A stretch of DNA of 21,017 bases from IMG/VR virus record IMGVR_UViG_3300005511_000097, positions 1 to 21,017 of that record, one strand, 5' to 3'. The notes beneath the pieces are model-generated. The model saw only the letters and a program-made list of their open reading frames with translations, did no database searches and had not been told where the DNA came from. Below, piece by piece: positions 13,262 to 21,017 of the stretch. Both the position numbers and the translations under genes were made by a program. Positions within the stretch are counted from its first letter, which is position 1, and each line of letters opens with the position of its first letter. This DNA comes from a virus.

Positions 13262-14761
13262 ATGACACTTTCTACCACCACGTCCCGCATCACTTATGCG
13301 GGCGATGGCAGCACGCTTTCCTTCGCGGTGCCCTTCAGTTTCTTCGGTGCCGATGAAATCGATGTGATCGAACGAAGCGCAGAGACGGGCAATGAAACGC
13401 CCAGGGCGCTCACGACAGATTACACGGTCAGCGGCGGCGCAGGTGCAACCGGCACCGTGACGGCCATCGCCGCCCCGGACGCAACCAAGACCTGGACAAT
13501 CGCCAGACGCACCAAACGCACGCAGATGGTGGACTACACGCCGAACGATCCATTTCCGGCAGAAACACATGAGCGTGCTTTGGACCGACTGACGGCGCTC
13601 ATCCAGGAACTCGACGACAAGCTTGGCCGTGCCGCGGCATTGAGCCCGACCAGCCCCCTGATCAACGTCACGCTGCCGACCCCGGATAGCGGCAAACTGC
13701 TCGGTTGGCGCGGCGATGGCAGTGGCCTCGAGAACAAGAATATTCCCAACGCCACCACGATCTATGCGGCGATTGATGTGACGCGGGCGGGTAGTGTCAC
13801 CGGCGAATCGGTGACTCCGCGCGGCTTGGCAATGCTCTGGCGCAAGGGCAGCGACATCGCCAGCGAAGCAGTCTTGTCAAAACCGGCTGACATTAATCTC
13901 GGCGGATATCACGTCGTCACCGGCACGACCACGATTGCAGGCTTATGGGGCGGCGAACAAGCTGGCGCCGAAATCGAGTTGCGCTTCGCAGCTGCGCTCA
14001 CTTTGACGCACAACGGAACGAGTTTCGTTATGCCCGGCGGCAGCAATGTCGTGACGGCGTCCGGTGACGTCGCCCGCTTCCGTGCCGAAGGGGGCAGCAA
14101 CTGGCGCTGTGTTTCAGCGCCGCCATCCTGGTTTGGACAGACGGCCGGCATCAGCCTGCCGACCAACGTGAAATCTGCCACCTATACGATGTTGGCAGGT
14201 GACAAGGGCGGCGAGATCAACTTCACGACAGCCGGTGTCACGCTGAATCTGCTGGCAGCGGCGACGGCCGGCAACGGTGCCGTGATTGGCGTGCGCAATT
14301 CGGCAAGCGCCGGCGACGTGACGATCGACCCGAATGGAGCAGAAACGCTGGACGGTCTTGTGACCCGCCTATTGCGGCCGGGAGATAATGTGCTGCTGCG
14401 ATGCGACGGCAGTGGATGGCGAACGATTAGTGGTGCCTATTCCTACGAAAGCAGTGAGCAGACGCCCGCCGTGTCGACCGCCATTGCCGTGGCGCATGGA
14501 TTGGGCACAAAGCCGAACCACCAGCGTGTCGTCTTCCGCTGCAAGACAAGCGAGGGCAACTGGGCGGTCGGCGACGAGGTCGACTACAACGCGATGATCT
14601 GGACCTACGGCGGCGGGATCGCAGCCGACGCCACCACCGCCATCGTGACGCTCAACCAAACTTACGCGCCCAACTTGTCGAACAAGACAACGGGCGTGGG
14701 CTTCACCATGACCTACGCCAATTGGAAGCTGGTCATTTACTGCAAAGATCTGCGAGGTTGA
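13262..14761 (+). CDS. Tail fibre protein with T7 gp17-like N-terminal anchor
   Basis: A 499-residue protein binding the host surface. Residues 1-125 resemble the gp17 virion-anchoring domain: YAGDGSTLSFAVPFSFFGAD, LTTDYTVSG, TWTIARRTKRTQMVDYTPND, then PFPAETHERALDRLTALIQE. Residues about 130-370 are rich in Gly, Thr and Ser with beta-repeat character. The last 100 residues, beginning AVAHGLGTKPNHQRVVFRCK and ending NWKLVIYCKDLRG, look like a C-terminal receptor-binding or trimerisation module seen in many phage fibres. GAGGA at 13251-13255 precedes the ATG. The following gene begins at the stop codon and encodes a probable partner. Confidence 0.88.
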   Translation: MTLSTTTSRITYAGDGSTLSFAVPFSFFGADEIDVIERSAETGNETPRALTTDYTVSGGAGATGTVTAIAAPDATKTWTIARRTKRTQMVDYTPNDPFPAETHERALDRLTALIQELDDKLGRAAALSPTSPLINVTLPTPDSGKLLGWRGDGSGLENKNIPNATTIYAAIDVTRAGSVTGESVTPRGLAMLWRKGSDIASEAVLSKPADINLGGYHVVTGTTTIAGLWGGEQAGAEIELRFAAALTLTHNGTSFVMPGGSNVVTASGDVARFRAEGGSNWRCVSAPPSWFGQTAGISLPTNVKSATYTMLAGDKGGEINFTTAGVTLNLLAAATAGNGAVIGVRNSASAGDVTIDPNGAETLDGLVTRLLRPGDNVLLRCDGSGWRTISGAYSYESSEQTPAVSTAIAVAHGLGTKPNHQRVVFRCKTSEGNWAVGDEVDYNAMIWTYGGGIAADATTAIVTLNQTYAPNLSNKTTGVGFTMTYANWKLVIYCKDLRG

Positions 14762-14763
14762 TG

Positions 14764-15285
14764 ATGCAATTTTTCTATGTCGCAGCTGACGGCCGATGCT
14801 TAGGGAGCTTTGACGGACCGCCGGCTACCTCTCCCTTTTCCGGCTCGCCTGTTGCCGTCGCCCCGGAGGACGGTGCCGAGCAGCGTTGGAACGGTTTTAC
14901 TTGGGTCTGGCCGGCGGAAACGCTGCGTCAGAAGAAGATTGCGTCAATCACCGCACGCTATTCCGAGGCGCTGCACGCTGGGTTCGCTTATGCCGGCAAG
15001 ATCCTGCAGATACGCGAGCAGGATCAAGCCAATCTCACAACAATGGGCAACGAAGCACGCTGGGCCAAGGCTGCAAATGGGTCTTGGCCATCCGACTTTG
15101 CCTGGCGCATGGCCGACGACAGTTTTCTCGGCCTTTCAACGGCCGACGCCATGATTGCGCTGGCAGAAGCGGCGAAGGCCGAGGTCTACCGCCTGCAGAG
15201 GGTGAAATGGCTGCATGTCGACGCCGTGCGTTCGCTTAGCCAGCCCGCGGATATTGCTGCCTACAATTTCGAAACCGGATGGTGA
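14764..15285 (+). CDS. DUF4376-type tail fibre accessory protein
   Basis: A 173-residue protein. Two ATGs are in tandem at 14761 and 14764; the GAGG at 14753-14756 favours the second. The N-terminal 55 residues are a small beta-rich module ending in a WNGFTWVWP motif. The C-terminal part, with LRQKKIASITARYSEALHAG, then FAYAGKILQIREQDQANLTT, and WRMADDSFLGLSTADAMIAL, matches the DUF4376 domain common in phage proteins next to fibre genes. These are thought to act as fibre assembly factors or distal tail components. It is encoded immediately after the fibre, supporting that role. Exact function is unproven. Confidence 0.75.
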   Translation: MQFFYVAADGRCLGSFDGPPATSPFSGSPVAVAPEDGAEQRWNGFTWVWPAETLRQKKIASITARYSEALHAGFAYAGKILQIREQDQANLTTMGNEARWAKAANGSWPSDFAWRMADDSFLGLSTADAMIALAEAAKAEVYRLQRVKWLHVDAVRSLSQPADIAAYNFETGW

Positions 15286-15293
15286 GGTGTGTG

Positions 15294-15500
15294 ATGGGCG
15301 GATTGCATGAGACGTCCCAAGCGATTGGCCGGTTACAGGCGAGTGTCGAAAAGTTGGAACATGCCGTCGCACGTCTGAGCGAGCGCATTGAAGAATTGCA
15401 GCGGTTGCGCTGGCTGATGGTGGGAGCGTTGGTGGTGCTTTGCGGCATTTCCGGTGCCAGCAGCGGCTGGTTCGCCAAACTATTGGAAGTTGGCGCGTGA
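15294..15500 (+). CDS. Small coiled-coil membrane protein, lysis-cluster candidate
   Basis: A 68-residue protein. GGTGAGG at 15281-15287 supports the ATG at 15294 over earlier in-frame starts. Residues about 5-40 have heptad-like spacing (RLQASVEKLEHAVARLSERI), followed by one membrane segment at about 44-61 (WLMVGALVVLCGISGASSGW). The plan, a coiled coil then one membrane helix, is common in small phage proteins of the DUF1515 kind encoded near holins. It could be an accessory lysis protein or an inner-membrane spanin, though its C-terminal tail is too short for a typical spanin. Function is uncertain. Confidence 0.65.
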   Translation: MGGLHETSQAIGRLQASVEKLEHAVARLSERIEELQRLRWLMVGALVVLCGISGASSGWFAKLLEVGA

Positions 15501-15526
15501 AATAGAGTGACGAACGGAGGGTGACG

Positions 15527-15772
15527 ATGATCGAGAAACGGGTTGCCGCATTCGGCACGATCAACAAGGCCTGGGCCGCCGCGATTGCGGCTCCGTTGGC
15601 CGAATGGCTGGTCGGGCTGTTGACGGGCGCGTTGTGGGAGAGGTGGCAGATCGCCACGCCGGACAGCGCAAAGATAGCGATCGTATCGCTGATCGTCGGT
15701 CTCGTCGTCTATCACGTGCCCAATCTATCGGCTGAAGTGGCAGCCGACAGCACGGAACAGGCGGGAGCGTGA
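15527..15772 (+). CDS. Holin-like small membrane protein
   Basis: An 81-residue protein with GGAGG at 15516-15520 six bases before the ATG at 15527. It has two hydrophobic segments, about 17-38 (KAWAAAIAAPLAEWLVGLLT) and 51-67 (AKIAIVSLIVGLVVYHV), separated by a short polar loop, and a charged tail. Small two-helix proteins with an NKAWAAAIA...VPN pattern occur in the lysis region of alphaproteobacterial prophages and are usually called holins. Holins form membrane lesions that release or activate an endolysin. No endolysin gene is visible nearby, so the role rests on topology and position. Confidence 0.65.
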   Translation: MIEKRVAAFGTINKAWAAAIAAPLAEWLVGLLTGALWERWQIATPDSAKIAIVSLIVGLVVYHVPNLSAEVAADSTEQAGA

Positions 15773-15773
15773 C

Positions 15774-16175
15774 ATGGTGGCTCCTACGCGCAGGATATCC
15801 GTGATCGTGCCCTTCTCCCTGGCCATTGCTGTGCTTGCCAGCTGTGCCACACCTGCCGGTCATCAACAGGGCGCAGAAGGAGGCGATCTGCGGACCCGTC
15901 TGGTCGCGGCCAATCTGTTGGCTGGTAGCCTGGCTGAAGGCTTCAACAGCGCCGTGCGCGCCAAAGCCGTTGAGCCCGGTAGCGATCGCGCATTGCTAAT
16001 CGCAGTTACCCTGGATGCGGTCGAAAGGTCGCTGGATGGGGCGGGCACGGCATTGCGGGCCGGTCTGCCCGAGATCGCCGCGCGGCAGATCGGGGCTGCC
16101 GAATCGCAATTGGACGGTCTGGAGCCGATATTGCCGGATCGAGCATCAAGCGACGTAAGGGGAGAAGTGCCGTGA
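15774..16175 (+). CDS. Predicted lipoprotein of the lysis region
   Basis: A 133-residue protein with a lipoprotein signal peptide: basic N-terminus (APTRR), hydrophobic core and lipobox LASC with Cys at 24. The mature part is Ala/Leu rich and helical (LVAANLLAGSLAEGFNSAVR; AVERSLDGAGTALRAGLPEI). Its start is two bases after the previous stop, with GGGAG at 15763-15767. A lipoprotein after a holin-like gene suggests an outer-membrane spanin, but it is longer than most and lacks the Pro-rich stretch of Rz1. It may instead be a periplasmic accessory or cargo protein. The family was not recognised. Confidence 0.65.
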   Translation: MVAPTRRISVIVPFSLAIAVLASCATPAGHQQGAEGGDLRTRLVAANLLAGSLAEGFNSAVRAKAVEPGSDRALLIAVTLDAVERSLDGAGTALRAGLPEIAARQIGAAESQLDGLEPILPDRASSDVRGEVP

Positions 16176-16369
16176 ATGCTGCGACGATCGCCATCATTCT
16201 GCAGGGGGTCGCGGCACTGGCGCCCTATCTGGCGCAGCTTGGTGTCCTTGCCACCAAGGCCAGGACCGGAGAGGCCGTGACCGACGCTGATCTGCGCATG
16301 GCGGAAGAGGCCCGCCGCCGGGCCTTTGCAGCCTTGCGTGACTCGCTCACGGCAGGCGTTTTGAGGTAG
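16172..16369 (+). CDS. Small hypothetical protein with hydrophobic N-terminus, last prophage gene
   Basis: A 65-residue protein with a GTG start overlapping the previous stop (GTGA) and GGGGAG at 16159-16164 seven bases upstream. Residues 4-27 (ATIAIILQGVAALAPYLAQL) form a hydrophobic helix. The remainder is a charged helix (ADLRMAEEARRRAFAALRDS). It is the last gene before the host cys operon and has the tight coupling of the preceding phage genes. Function is unknown; a small membrane protein or amphipathic lysis factor is possible. Confidence 0.6.
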   Translation: MNAATIAIILQGVAALAPYLAQLGVLATKARTGEAVTDADLRMAEEARRRAFAALRDSLTAGVLR

Positions 16370-16410
16370 GTTTCCCCCTGGGGACAAAATTCCGCTGCCG
16401 CCTTGTCGAA

Positions 16411-16439
16411 TATTGCCTGTACGGCTTCGATCCTATAAT
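16411..16439 (+). promoter_or_regulatory. Probable cysD promoter
   Basis: A perfect TATAAT lies at 16434-16439, 53 nt before the cysD start. The -35 is uncertain: TATTGC at 16411-16416 gives a 17-nt spacer, and TTGCCT at 16413-16418 gives 15. It lies in the 123-nt gap between prophage and host genes. Confidence 0.5.
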
Positions 16440-16492
16440 GACGGCGGCAGCCATTTAGCTCGATTTCCCTGAGGGAGCCGTCGGCCGTCGTC

Positions 16493-17287
16493 ATGGATCA
16501 TCTCGACCAGCTTGAGGCGCAAAGCGTCTACATCTTGCGCGAAGCCTTCAACCGCATCGAAAAACTGGGCATGCTCTGGTCCCTCGGCAAGGACAGCAAT
16601 GTCATGGTCTGGTTGGCGCGCAAGGCCTTCTTCGGCCATGTACCCTTCCCGGTGATGCATATCGATACCGAGAAGAAGTTCCCCGAAATGTACCTGTTCC
16701 GGGAAACCTACGCAAAAAAATGGGGCCTCAATCTCATTGTCGAGAAATGCCCCCCGGTTGAGGCAACCGACCCTACTTTGCCGCCCGCCGCCCGTTCGGC
16801 CGCGCGAAAGACTCTGGGTCTCCGGGATACGATTGCCAAATACGGCTTCACCGGCATCATAGCCGGTATCCGTCGCGATGAGGAAAGTGTTCGGGCTAAG
16901 GAACGGGTGTTCAGCCCCCGCGGCGAGAGCGGGGCGTGGGACTTTCGCGATCAGCCACCGGAATTCTGGGATTACTTCAACACCGACCTGCCGGCGGGGA
17001 CGCATCTCAGGGTGCATCCGCTCCTTTCTTGGACCGAGCTCGATATCTGGCGCTATATCCAACGCGAGAGTATTCCGATGGTGGAGCTCTACTTCGCCAG
17101 GAATGGCAAGCGCTACCGGTCGTTGGGTGATCGCGACATCACCTCGCCGGTGATGAGCGAGGCGGCGACTATCGCCGAAATCATCGCCGAACTGGAGACG
17201 ACACGCGCACCGGAGCGCGCTGGCCGTGCCATGGACCGCGAGACCGAAGACGCTTTCGAGCGCCTGCGCGCTGCAGGATACATGTAA
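16493..17287 (+). CDS. cysD: Sulfate adenylyltransferase subunit 2 (CysD)
   Basis: A 264-residue PP-loop enzyme. With GTPase CysN it makes adenosine 5'-phosphosulfate from ATP and sulfate, the first step of sulfate assimilation. The PP-loop is SLGKDS at 30-35, where the classical form is SGGKDS. Further family segments are [60 protein letters not shown] and [18 protein letters not shown]. It is shorter than E. coli CysD (302 residues) and lacks some of its C-terminal length, fitting a subfamily with the GKDSNVM form. The nearest purine-rich ribosome site, GAGGGAG at 16471-16477, is rather far from the ATG. The TAATG overlap with the next gene couples the subunits. Confidence 0.95.
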   Translation: MDHLDQLEAQSVYILREAFNRIEKLGMLWSLGKDSNVMVWLARKAFFGHVPFPVMHIDTEKKFPEMYLFRETYAKKWGLNLIVEKCPPVEATDPTLPPAARSAARKTLGLRDTIAKYGFTGIIAGIRRDEESVRAKERVFSPRGESGAWDFRDQPPEFWDYFNTDLPAGTHLRVHPLLSWTELDIWRYIQRESIPMVELYFARNGKRYRSLGDRDITSPVMSEAATIAEIIAELETTRAPERAGRAMDRETEDAFERLRAAGYM

Positions 17288-19188
17288 TGAGCACCGAAGC
17301 CAAAGCAGCGCGCGAGCTGATGCGCATCGTGATCGTCGGACATGTCGATCATGGAAAATCGACTTTGGTCGGCCGTCTGTTTCATGAAACGGGCTCTCTT
17401 CCCGAAGGGAAGTACGAAGCGATCAAGGCGATGTGCGAGCGACGGGGAATGCCTTTCGAATGGGCGTTTCTGATGGATGCGTTTCAGTCCGAACGAGATC
17501 AGGGCATCACCATCGACACGGCGCAGATCTGGTTCAAGACTTCTTTGCGCGACTACACAATCATCGATGCCCCGGGGCATCGCGAATTCATCAAGAACAT
17601 GATCACCGGCGCTTCCAGCGCCGAGGCTGCGCTGATGCTGATCGATGCGGGCCAAGGCATTCAGCAGCAATCGCGCCTGCACGCCTTCCTGCTCAATCTG
17701 CTGGGTGTCAAACAGATCGCGGTCCTGGTCAATAAGATGGATTTGGTGGATTTCAGCGAAGATCGCTTTGCCGAGATCTCGCGTGAATACAGCTCTTATC
17801 TCGGCTCGCTCGGTATCAAGGCGAACTACATCATCCCGCTCGCTGCTCGCGATGGCGATAACATCGTCGCGCGTTCGCCGCGTTCGCCCTGGTACAAGGG
17901 TCCGACGGTGATCGAAGCGTTGGACAGCTTCCGACCGGCGGCACCGCTGTCGGCCTTGCCGCTCCGCCTGCCTATCCAGGATGTCTATAAATTCGACGAC
18001 CGACGGATTCTCGCCGGGCGGATTGCCAGCGGCAGCCTCAAGGTCGGCGATACGCTGCTGTTTTCTCCGTCCAACAAGACCGCGAAAGTGAGCTCGATCG
18101 AAGCCTGGTCGGCGCCGTCTCGCGATATCGCCGAGGCGGGAGAATCGGTCGGGCTGACTCTCGATGAACAGCTCTTCATCGAGCGTGGCGAGATGGCGAG
18201 CCATGTCGATTCCGCGCCTGTTGAAAGCCATGTCTTCAAGGCGAAACTATTCTGGCTCTCGAAGACGCCTCTAAAGCTGGATGCTACCTATCGCCTGCGC
18301 CTGCAGACGCGCGACGTCAATGTCGCTGTCGAAAGCATCACGGCTGTTTACGACCCGGAAAGCTTCACGGCGCGGCCGAGCGATACGGTTGAGCGCAACG
18401 ACATCGCCGAAGTGATCTTGCGTTCACCCGCCTTGCTCAGCCTTGATGCGGCGGAGACACATCCGAAGACGGGCCGTTTCGTGCTGTCGGACGGGCGCAA
18501 TATTCTAGCCGGCGGCACCATCTCGCTCGACGGGTATCCCGATGAGCGGCGCTTGGTGACGGTGCGTTCCAGCAATATTACCGAAGTTGCTCACGGCATC
18601 ACGGCGCCGCAGCGCGCGCAGCGTAACGGTCATCCAGGTGGTGTCTTGTGGCTGACCGGACTCTCCGGCGCCGGCAAATCGACGATTGCCATGGCATTGG
18701 AGCAGGAGTTGTTCCGTCGGGGCTTCCAGGTCTTCGTGCTGGACGGCGACAATGTGCGTCGGGGCCTAAGCGCCAATCTGGGCTTCGCCCCGGAGGATCG
18801 CGCGGAAAACATTCGCCGCATCGGCGAGGTTGCCGCCCTCTTTGCGGAATCCGGCCAAGTGGTCATTACGGCCTTCATCTCGCCCTATCGCAGTGACCGG
18901 GATCGGGCGCGTCAGGCGCTGGCAAAATCGTTGCCGAGCGGGCCTGCGGCAGGCGGCTTCCATGAAATCTATGTGAAGGCCGATCTTGCCACCTGCGAGG
19001 GGCGCGACCCGAAAGGTCTCTATCAGAAGGCGCGGGCGGGTGAGATTGCCGAGTTCACCGGTGTTAGTGCGCCCTACGAGCCCCCGGCCCAGGCCGAGCT
19101 CATCATCGACACGGAAAAGCTTAATATTGCCCAAGCGGTAGCGCTTGCCGTGAGCTATGTCGAAGGGCATTTCCGCAAGGTCGGTTGA
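17287..19188 (+). CDS. cysNC: Bifunctional sulfate adenylyltransferase subunit 1 / adenylylsulfate kinase (CysN-CysC fusion)
   Basis: A 633-residue fusion performing both steps of sulfate activation. The N-terminal GTPase is EF-Tu-like: G1 GHVDHGKS at 18-25, G3 DAPGH at 94-98 and G4 NKMD at 149-152; beta-barrel domains follow to about residue 430. The C-terminal APS kinase domain (about 440-633) has a Walker A GLSGAGKS at 458-465, [15 protein letters not shown] and [13 protein letters not shown], and would phosphorylate APS to PAPS. All key motifs look intact. Fusion of CysN to CysC is common in Alphaproteobacteria, including NodQ-type proteins. It is translated from an ATG overlapping the cysD stop. 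No nod genes are seen, so a housekeeping role is preferred. Confidence 0.96.
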   Translation: MSTEAKAARELMRIVIVGHVDHGKSTLVGRLFHETGSLPEGKYEAIKAMCERRGMPFEWAFLMDAFQSERDQGITIDTAQIWFKTSLRDYTIIDAPGHREFIKNMITGASSAEAALMLIDAGQGIQQQSRLHAFLLNLLGVKQIAVLVNKMDLVDFSEDRFAEISREYSSYLGSLGIKANYIIPLAARDGDNIVARSPRSPWYKGPTVIEALDSFRPAAPLSALPLRLPIQDVYKFDDRRILAGRIASGSLKVGDTLLFSPSNKTAKVSSIEAWSAPSRDIAEAGESVGLTLDEQLFIERGEMASHVDSAPVESHVFKAKLFWLSKTPLKLDATYRLRLQTRDVNVAVESITAVYDPESFTARPSDTVERNDIAEVILRSPALLSLDAAETHPKTGRFVLSDGRNILAGGTISLDGYPDERRLVTVRSSNITEVAHGITAPQRAQRNGHPGGVLWLTGLSGAGKSTIAMALEQELFRRGFQVFVLDGDNVRRGLSANLGFAPEDRAENIRRIGEVAALFAESGQVVITAFISPYRSDRDRARQALAKSLPSGPAAGGFHEIYVKADLATCEGRDPKGLYQKARAGEIAEFTGVSAPYEPPAQAELIIDTEKLNIAQAVALAVSYVEGHFRKVG

Positions 19189-19271
19189 GGTTCTGTGGGA
19201 CCACTCTAAGGTACTGAAAATATTGCGATACCTGTGACAGAAGGGCGCGTTGGACCGGGCCTGGGCTGATT

Positions 19272-19291
19272 CGACTTGCGTCGTTTTTTTT
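19272..19291 (+). terminator. Possible terminator of the cysD-cysNC operon
   Basis: CGAC (19272-19275) and GTCG (19280-19283) flank a TTGC loop and are followed by eight T residues. The stem is only 4 bp, so termination would be inefficient, though the T-run is striking. Confidence 0.4.
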
Positions 19292-19318
19292 GTCCGCCTA
19301 AGTTACTTCTGATAATAA
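19290..19318 (+). promoter_or_regulatory. Candidate promoter for the M23 peptidase gene
   Basis: TTGTCC at 19290-19295, a 17-nt spacer and TAATAA at 19313-19318, with an upstream TG that would make an extended -10. It overlaps the end of the T-run and implies a leader of about 180 nt. Confidence 0.4.
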
Positions 19319-19503
19319 TAAATTAACGATTGATCGAGTCCGCGCCAGTGGACGCTGAAACAGTCGTCAGGGGGGCCAAGATCGCTTGGTCCGGTGTGCG
19401 TCACGCGCCAGTCGGCGTCGATGGATCTGAGGGGTTAGCGGATCGATCGGTGTTCGGGTGGCGGCTATGGGTCAATTGAGCGTCCTACCGTGGGGATGGG
19501 ATC

Positions 19504-21017
19504 GTGGTAACCGGAAGAAGTCCTGAAAAATTGTCACTGCGTAATACCGGCGCGCGTCTCGCAGCCGCTCTCTCGAAGCATTTTTCGCCGCGCGAACTCA
19601 TCGTGCGCAGCGATGGCAAGATCAAATATGTACGCCTCTCGACGCGCAGCCAGCTGGTCGGCGCCTCGCTGATCGGCGGCATTGCCGTGTTGTCGCTGGC
19701 GACATCGATTGGTCTTGCCATGCAGCAGGTCACGTTGCATGGACGCGACATCGCCGTGCGGGAGGCCGAGGGCGCCTATACCGGGCTTCTCGCCGAAGTT
19801 GCTGACTATTTCGACCAGTTCAAAGGCAGCACCGGCAAGCTCGGCGACGACGAGGCCTATCTGCTTGGTCTCTCCGGTGAGAATGCCGCGATGCGCGATG
19901 GCCTGCGCTCGATCGCAACCCAGATCGAAGGCCCGGCGCCGCTCGATGGCGCTACGGCCAGCCGCGACATCACCGGCGAAGATCCGCTGCGCGCAAAGTT
20001 GCGCGAGGCTTTGAAGAATCGCCTGCAGGCCTTCGACAGTGATCTAAAGCGCATCGCCGCTCGCAACCAATCGCTCACCAATCAGATCGCCGACCTTAAG
20101 TCCGAGATTCGCGGCATCGAGGGCGACCGGCGTCGCATGGCGGCCGAACGTGACGAACTGACCGCTTTGCTGGACCAGAGCCGCCAGAGCAACGGTAATC
20201 TTGCCGTGCAGGTCGCGGACCTTACCGGCCGCCTCACCTCATTGCAGCGCGACCATGACGCGGCGACGGCGCAGGTGACGACGCTCAATGCCAAGGTGGC
20301 TTCGCTGCAAGGTGAGTTGCAGGTGGCGCAGGCGAGCAACGCAGACCTCTCGCGCCAGGTGGCGCAGACCAAGCTGGCGCTTTCGACCGTCATCAATCAG
20401 CGCAATTCGCTGCAACTGGGGCGGTCCGATCTCGGCCGCACGATCGACGAACTGCGCGACAAGGTTGCGTCGGTTCAGGAAAGCCAAGCCAATTTCGTCG
20501 CGAGCGTCACCGAGCGCACGCGTAACAGCCTCGAGGAAATGGAAAAGACCCTCGAGATGACCGGGCTCAATGTCGAGAACATGATCGCGGCTGCCGAGCA
20601 GAACGGTATCGGCAAGGGCGGTCCGTTCATTCCGGACCCGGCAACGGGCGCTGATGAGACCGAGCAAAAGCTGCTCGCCAATGTCGCGACCCTTGATGAC
20701 GAAGTGGCGCGTTGGGAGAAGATGCAGGTCGTGCTGCGCTCCGTGCCGCTCGCAGCCCCCGTCGATCACTATTACATTTCCAGCGGCTTCGGTGCCCGCG
20801 TCGATCCCTTCAATGGCGCGCGGGCGCGTCATGAAGGCCTCGACATGGTGGGCACGCTGCGCTCCGACGTACTAGCGACGGCACCGGGAACGGTCGTCTC
20901 AGCCGGCTGGAAAGGAAATTACGGGCGCGTCGTCGAGATCGACCATGGTCTTGGCATACATACGCTTTATGCCCATCTGGATTCGGTTGCCGTGAAGGTC
21001 GGGGATGTGGTGGACTA
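19504..21017 (+). CDS. M23-family metallopeptidase with coiled coil, 3' end outside window
   Basis: An open frame of at least 504 residues running off the right edge. An in-frame TGA at 19477 limits the start; the GTG at 19504 follows GGGGATGGGA, and no in-frame ATG lies nearby. The N-terminus (FSPRELIVRSDGKIKYVRLS) resembles the DUF5930-type region of alphaproteobacterial M23 proteins. A membrane helix lies at about 51-73 and a long coiled coil at about 170-330. The peptidase domain begins near residue 420 (YYISSGFGARVDPFNGARAR). It shows the zinc motif HEGLD (H443, D447) and the catalytic His of LYAHLD (H491). The final HxH is beyond the edge. Such proteins cut peptidoglycan cross-links during growth or division, or activate amidases. 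It is host-encoded, well outside the prophage. Confidence 0.9.
   Translation, partial: MVTGRSPEKLSLRNTGARLAAALSKHFSPRELIVRSDGKIKYVRLSTRSQLVGASLIGGIAVLSLATSIGLAMQQVTLHGRDIAVREAEGAYTGLLAEVADYFDQFKGSTGKLGDDEAYLLGLSGENAAMRDGLRSIATQIEGPAPLDGATASRDITGEDPLRAKLREALKNRLQAFDSDLKRIAARNQSLTNQIADLKSEIRGIEGDRRRMAAERDELTALLDQSRQSNGNLAVQVADLTGRLTSLQRDHDAATAQVTTLNAKVASLQGELQVAQASNADLSRQVAQTKLALSTVINQRNSLQLGRSDLGRTIDELRDKVASVQESQANFVASVTERTRNSLEEMEKTLEMTGLNVENMIAAAEQNGIGKGGPFIPDPATGADETEQKLLANVATLDDEVARWEKMQVVLRSVPLAAPVDHYYISSGFGARVDPFNGARARHEGLDMVGTLRSDVLATAPGTVVSAGWKGNYGRVVEIDHGLGIHTLYAHLDSVAVKVGDVVD

Larger units (their letters stand above)
19189..19503 (+). other. Intergenic region between cysNC and the M23 peptidase gene
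   Basis: 315 nt with no credible gene. It holds a short hairpin with a T8 run (19272-19291), an AT-rich candidate promoter (19290-19318) and a hairpin, GGGCCAAG (19373-19380) with CTTGGTCC (19385-19392) around an ATCG loop, that has no T-run. The sequence GCGCCAGT occurs twice, near 19343 and 19407. Confidence 0.6.

Noticed and set aside
1959-16369. Gene transfer agent instead of a prophage
   Set aside because: The gene set is podovirus-like (T7-type connector, gp11/gp12-like tail proteins, gp17-like fibre) with a repressor switch, unlike the siphovirus-like RcGTA cluster.
16439-16493. Inverted repeat TGACGGCGG/CCGTCGTCA reaching the cysD start codon, considered as a translation-control hairpin
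   Set aside because: The left arm overlaps the -10 box, so it would be mostly absent from a transcript starting near 16446.
17113-18231. Long leftward open frame of 372 codons opposite cysD/cysNC
   Set aside because: It is antisense to clear CysD and CysNC coding sequence with intact motifs, and its product shows no recognisable family; it is a by-product of GC-rich codon use.
1-21017. CRISPR arrays, IS elements, tRNAs, toxin-antitoxin or defence genes
   Set aside because: No regularly spaced repeats, transposase-like proteins, tRNA cloverleaf sequences or known defence domains were found on reading both strands.

Overview
The window reads as part of a temperate podovirus-type prophage (left edge to about 16.4 kb) followed by host chromosome. 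The host is most likely an alphaproteobacterium, perhaps a Rhodospirillales- or Hyphomicrobiales-like lineage. This is inferred from high G+C coding sequence, phage proteins resembling those of alphaproteobacterial prophages, a fused CysN-CysC and a coiled-coil M23 peptidase with an N-terminal region typical of that class. No tRNA, rRNA, IS element, CRISPR array or defence system was seen.

Layout. (1) 1-582: the 5' part of a leftward CI/LexA-like repressor (HTH plus the start of an S24 domain), truncated by the window edge, and a divergent promoter region. A clean palindrome there is centred on the -10 box of the rightward promoter. (2) 582-1813: four small, tightly coupled genes: a Cys4 zinc-ribbon protein, two unknowns, and a small protein just before the packaging genes that may be the small terminase. 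(3) 1829-1924: a second promoter followed about 20 nt after its predicted start by a strong intrinsic terminator. (4) 1959-9380: head genes: large terminase, gp13-like acetyltransferase-fold protein, a small conserved protein, T7-type portal, Bbp19-like protein, scaffold, a lipoprotein cargo gene with its own terminator, major capsid, a probable cement protein, a second terminator and the gp11-like tail tubular protein A. (5) 9386-15285: gp12-like tail tubular protein B, a gp14-like core protein, a second scaffold-like protein, a coiled-coil protein, a tail fibre with a gp17-like anchor, and a DUF4376-type fibre accessory protein. (6) 15294-16369: a lysis-like cluster of small membrane proteins and a lipoprotein, without a recognisable endolysin. 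(7) 16493-19188: host cysD and cysNC for sulfate activation. (8) 19189-19503: a non-coding gap. (9) 19504 to the right edge: an M23 peptidase gene, open at the edge.

How the genes fit together. The repressor probably silences the rightward promoter in the lysogen. Late genes are nearly contiguous, with ATGA-type overlaps, but are broken by three intrinsic terminators and two large hairpins placed around terL and the capsid cassette. This suggests antitermination or stoichiometry control. The most unusual points are the promoter-terminator cassette before terL, a domain shared by the scaffold and a second protein in the tail/core region, the absence of large gp15/gp16-type ejection proteins, and the missing integrase, replication and endolysin genes within the window.
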